Of a stretch of 64,000 nt of DNA, positions 60,436 through 64,000 are shown one piece after another. Source of the DNA: Steromphala cineraria (taxonomy: Eukaryota > Mollusca > Gastropoda > Trochida > Trochidae); assembly GCA_916613615.1 (NCBI GenBank), contig OU744723.1:61636239-61700238 (forward strand). The letters are read 5' to 3'. The notes under the pieces are model-generated. The model searched no databases and had not been told where the DNA came from. It saw nothing but the letters and a program-made list of their open reading frames with translations. A program made the translations under genes and the position numbers. How positions within the stretch are numbered: position 1 is the first letter of the stretch; the number at the start of each line of letters is the position of its first letter.

Positions 60436-60536
60436 ATAGAGGATACCTAATGATGTTTGTCAAATTTCATCGAGTGACATGGGTAAAGTTGATGAAATAA
60501 ACATGGTATTTGACAAACATCATTAAGTATTCTATT
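60436..60536. repeat. Hairpin (foldback) element with about 28-bp arms
   Basis: AATGATGTTTGTCAAAT (about 60449-60465) is matched by ATTTGACAAACATCATT (about 60508-60524), with further pairing outward (AATAGA/TCTATT) and an inner stem TTTCATC/GATGAAA. A GAGTGACATGGGTAAAGTT loop lies between. There is no coding content. Confidence 0.65.
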
Positions 60537-60779
60537 TATTATATAAATTAAATGTTTTTTTAAATGCAAAACATCATTCAAGTGAGCCCCGTCTGTTTGC
60601 AGACCCATGAAACATAGCAATCCGCGACCTAATCAACATAGTCCCAACTTAATAATTTTATGGAAAATATTTCCTAAGATAACAAAAAATATTTCATTAC
60701 AAAAACAACAATAACTAATATTTTCTGGTTCTCATATTACATTTAATCAATATTAAGATACAAATGCCAAGTTTTTTTT

Positions 60780-60880
60780 GCAAAAGCACTTGCGTAGTGT
60801 TTCGTCTTAGAGTTCCCGTCCGCCATTTTTCAACGTAACAGCTGGGTCCGAACGATCGTCAAGAAAACGGTAAATAACCT
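60780..60880 (+). promoter_or_regulatory. Possible first exon or promoter
   Basis: A GC-richer island with CCGCCATTTTT (YY1-like) is followed by a leader-like stretch ending AACG|GTAAAT near 60869. It is weak and stands alone; no downstream coding exon on this strand was found. Confidence 0.2.
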
Positions 60881-60998
60881 TTAAGTTATTAACAATAGTG
60901 CGTAAATAACAGTAACTGGGGATGTTATCAGGAAAAAACAGTCTGATAAAAGTATTCAACTGAGCTGACATAGTTTAACTGTTGTAATCCAAGTATTG

Positions 60999-63060
60999 TT
61001 ATTGTTCTAGAGGGCGCTTCACCCCTCGCGACCCGGCCTCAATCGCATTACATTCGGACAGCTGATTGTGTTGTGATCGTCCTGTGTCCCTTTCGGTTGC
61101 AGACACCGGTTGCGGCCGATTCATACCAATAACCTTTGGGGTAACATTGATAGTTACATTGCCACGGACAGTACTGCCAACCATTATACTCGACAGGAAA
61201 TTCCTGGAGTGAGAGGCGCTGTACGAGGATGATCCACCACGATCCTGCCAGTGCGAGATGAAATCAGCACTCGGTGACCCGGGTGGATGAGTGACAGTGG
61301 CACAGGGCTGGTGAGAATTCGTAAGGGCAAGTTGACCTGGGTGACTCGAAGAAAGGGCAGGTTGACCTTGGTTACTCGTAGAAAGTGTTTTGGAGATATT
61401 CCTTTGTTGAATAGTGTTGATGCCAGAGTAATTGTTGATTGAATTCACATTTTTGTGGCCTGAAAGTAAACATTTTAAAAATAAATTTGCAATATTCCAT
61501 TCATTGCTTTTGTTTGGATTTAAATAATAATCCTTTTAGTTCTGTGCAATTTTGTAAATTTAAATTATTATTTGATAATCATTTTTGGGATTAACATTTT
61601 TATATGGCAATATTCTCAAGGATAATCCTTATAAAAATAATCCTTAATCCTTAGTAAAATGCTACTGTGGCTATGATCAAATTTCTCTTTTTTTATTTTG
61701 TGAAAATTAAGTAATTTGAATAGTTATTAATGCATGTGTTGTATTTAGAGAGTTTATGTCTACCTGAAGGGCCTGGTAAAATTATTTTACAAGTAAAACA
61801 CTCTCTTGTTTTGACATTTAGCTATTTACCAAATCTGTAAATTAATTGTTGAGAAAATCTACCTGTTACTTGAATTATTTCAGTGGGTGGCAGTCCCGAG
61901 TCCCGCAGTTTCTGTACAAGATGTTTTCGTACGCTAAGTAAGAAACAGGTAATATTCTTAATGTCATATAGGCTAATAATATTGTACTTTTGTTTTAAGA
62001 TTTGATAGTTAAAAGAATATTTGATATTTTAAAAATGATGTTTATATGCTTAATTTGTGCTATTACTGCAATGTGGTCACAACATTGACAAAAATTTTGT
62101 TGTTCGTCATTCACCAATATCAAAATTTGTTAAAGGATATATTTACCTGAGTGATTCTGTTGTCATTTTTAATATCCGTGCCAGCTTTCATAGTTTTCAT
62201 AATTGCATATATGCTGTTGATGCCCATGGCATTTGATTTATACCATGGTCTGTCTTGTTTGGTGGAAGTGGTTCACCGCCAAGAAGAAAGGTGAGTCTTC
62301 TGATGTCGCTGTGTCGGGACGCTTGCTGCTGTACAGTTTGTACAGGAACATTGGGTCTCATTCTGGCTCATCCGGTACCGCATAGGCTCTCGGTTTGATC
62401 TGCCTGACATTTCTTTCATTTTCCCCCGTTCTTGTCTTTGTCTGTCTCTCATTGCAAAAAAACAAGAACTCTTCTCCATTTTCATTCTGTAGCGTAATAT
62501 CCCCCCATTTCAGGTCATGGGTTTCCAGTGGCCGGTCCGCATTCCAAAATGAGTGGTGCATGTTAACCACGAGGAATTGATCAGAGAAGACGGATTTGAT
62601 GCTCCTAGATTGCCCTTCTGATACATATTATCAATTTGTTGATCAGTAATTTCTGCTGCTGCCTGGTCTGTTACCTTTGCCTTGTGTTTTTTAGATGTTT
62701 CATTTTACTCTTGAGTGTTTTCCTGCATTTGTTGAATTGAATATCAGTCATGATGCTCACCCCATAGTCCTTTTTCTTCAGGTATCGCTCGATTGACGAA
62801 ATAAAAGCCCTGATGGTGCATGGCTCGTACTCACCCCCGGTCTTCTTGCGGACAGACAGGTTGAACTGGCAGATGTACTGATTCAATTCAGCAGGGTCTA
62901 TATCTTCAGGACGTCTCAGCTCAATCATGGACATTAAGAACTGTGAAAAGACATTTATGTCTCCAGTCTCCACTTGTTTTCCGCTTTATGTTCATGTTTT
63001 CTTCATCTTCAAGAAATTCATCAACATCCCCTAAGGTAACATTTACAAGTCTCTCATTTT
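60999..63060 (-). pseudogene. Decayed Crypton-type tyrosine recombinase (DUF3504-like), 5'-truncated
   Basis: Read leftward, three exons hold pieces of a tyrosine recombinase of the kind found in Crypton transposons and in ZMYM/QRICH1/KCTD1-type host proteins. Exon a (about 63060-62147) contains DVDEFLEDEENMNIKRK, ELRRPEDIDPAELNQYICQF, KTGGEYEPCTIRAFISSIER, FGMRTG with the first catalytic Arg, LKWGDITLQNENGEEFLFF, ERQTKTRTGE and LYKLYSSKRPDTATSED. Exon b (61933-61863) gives SVRKHLVQKLRDSGLPPTEI. Exon c (61459-60999) gives HKNVNSINNYSGIN with the nucleophilic Tyr, then a polar tail to a TAA. The b/c junction is clean (VT-G in phase 1). Exon a has a 7-bp duplication frameshift near 62970, frameshifts near 62690, 62535 and 62250, and an in-frame TGA at 62358-62360. 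The a/b junction does not close in frame. The 5' side is cut by a TAGCTCATC element. Confidence 0.82.
61460..61860. other. Intron of the recombinase remnant
   Basis: AT-rich sequence between exons b and c, with a clear donor (AACAG|GTAGAT) and acceptor (TTTACTTTCAG) on the minus strand. I see nothing else in it. Confidence 0.6.
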
Positions 63061-63745
63061 TAGTCCAGATGGGCTTAAGTCCGGATGGGCTTATGTCATG
63101 GCCCGTCGTCCGGCGTTCGTCCGTCATCCGTCGTCCGTCCGTCCGTCCGTAAACTTTTGACACTTTCGACTTCTCCTCATGAACAGTACACATTAGAGAG
63201 CTGAAATTTTTGTACAGGTACCTTAGCTAATGGAGATTCTAATTTGTAAATTTGGTGACTCTGTGACCCCAAATAGGGTCACAGGGGTCACAACCTTAAA
63301 AACCTATTTTCATTTTCTTCTCCAGTTCTAAAAGGACTAGAGAGTTAAAAATGATATGTGCAGTCTCCTTGGCCAATGGGGATTCTTAATTGTAGATTTC
63401 GTGACCCCATGACCCCAAATAGGGTCACAGGGGTCACAACCTTAAAAACCTATTTTCATCTTCTTCTCCAGTTCCAAAAGGAGTAGATAGTTAATATTGA
63501 TGTGTGCAGACTCCTTGGACAATGGGGATTCTAATTTGTAACTTTGTTGACCCTGTGCCCCCAAATAGGGTCACAGGGGTCACAACCTTAAACAACTATT
63601 TATTCCGAAATCGTTACATTTGTTTCGTAATTTTTTTATAGGTTTTCTTGCAATAGGTAACATCAGTTTCATTTTTAGCTCATCTGGCCAGTATAAAGCA
63701 AACTTGATATGATGCCTGATGAGCTACAGAGCCAATGAATCTATT
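63055..63745 (-). mobile_element. TAGCTCATC-family element, minus strand
   Basis: Reverse copy: the 3' end with CGTCCGTCCGTCCGT lies at 63110-63150, three core monomers follow (GGGTCACAGGGGTCACAACC), and the 5' end CCTGATGAGCTACAGAGCC is at about 63715-63735. It abuts the recombinase remnant and truncates it. Confidence 0.85.
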
Positions 63746-63747
63746 TT

Positions 63748-64000
63748 TTATGCCCCCGAGATTCCGGGGGTATATTGTTTTTCACCTGTCCGACTGTCCG
63801 TCCGTCCGTCTGTCCGTCTGTCCGTTTGTCCTCAAAAACTTTAACCTTGGTCATAACTTTTGATTGGTCAGAGCTAGGTCTTTGATACTTTGAGACTTGA
63901 CATATGCATCCGGTGTCTCCCTGGGTTGTGTAATCATTTAAAAAGGGTCCATTGACATCTGATCAATCTCATGAAAAAAAGGTCATACATTTTATCACTT
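63748..64000 (-). mobile_element. Terminal part of a tandem-core element carrying the 150-bp monomer; runs off the window
   Basis: A hairpin word, TGCCCCCGAGATTCCGGGGG, at about 63751-63770 is followed by a (TCCG/TCTG)n microsatellite (63790-63830). A linker (TAACCTTGGTCATAACTTTT) follows, then a monomer matching the 57.3-60.4 kb array (GGTGTCTCCCTGGGTTGTG). On the minus strand the order is core, microsatellite, 3' hairpin. Confidence 0.7.

Noticed and set aside
62273..62580. Alternative open frames on both strands (for example KMEKSSCFFAMRDRQRQERG)
   Set aside because: They overlap the recombinase frame (ERQTKTRTGE), which carries the conserved motifs.

Overview
The window is AT-rich animal DNA, most likely from a bivalve mollusc. 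The lineage is inferred from short introns with GT-AG borders, tRNA-derived SINEs, and many interspersed elements built from tandem core repeats plus a (GACG/GACA)n microsatellite, the layout described for bivalve pearl-type / Helentron-associated elements. Nothing looks bacterial. Most of the 64 kb is repeat; only one gene is complete and unambiguous. No homology search was possible, so family names rest on motifs seen by eye.

Region by region. 1-3360: gene-free, with one 38-bp minisatellite. 3360-4960: an intronless gene for a 291-residue KMT5A-like SET-domain lysine methyltransferase, flanked by a TATA box, a CATTC cap site and, 39 nt after its stop, a canonical histone mRNA 3' stem-loop with a purine-rich downstream element. 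It is therefore built like a replication-dependent histone gene, which is the most interesting feature here. 4960-21000: spacer carrying two inverted TTAA-type MITEs, a decayed LTR retrotransposon, a 128-bp tandem array and many copies of one interspersed element whose ends are TAGCTCATC and GATGAGCTA. 21260-34620: four large tandem arrays of different units (about 24-bp, about 15/20-bp, 80-bp, 78-bp). 34620-45000: spacer with two SINEs, more TAGCTCATC elements, a TIR element and a 340-bp exon-like block that also occurs at 25.5 kb. 45050-48880: a 146-bp array ending in a GACA microsatellite. 49800-51190: a promoter-like zone with divergent candidate exons and duplicated CCAAT boxes. 51990-52930: a 193-bp array.

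54100-57170 is a plus-strand multi-exon transcription unit with strong splice sites. One exon is split by a 780-bp Mutator-like element with an 11-bp target duplication, and the element's far end supplies a new in-frame splice acceptor. 57290-60400 is a 150-bp array. 61000-63060 (minus) is a decayed Crypton-type tyrosine recombinase with its 5' side cut off by a TAGCTCATC element. The window ends inside another tandem-core element that carries the same 150-bp monomer.

Several minus-strand exon-like segments (49.9, 41.7, 34.8, 20.6 and 17.9 kb) could belong to one or more genes whose introns hold the arrays, but I could not join them into a protein or recognise them. The SET gene is the only locus to which I assign a function with confidence: methylation of lysine, probably on a histone, timed to S phase if its RNA signals work.
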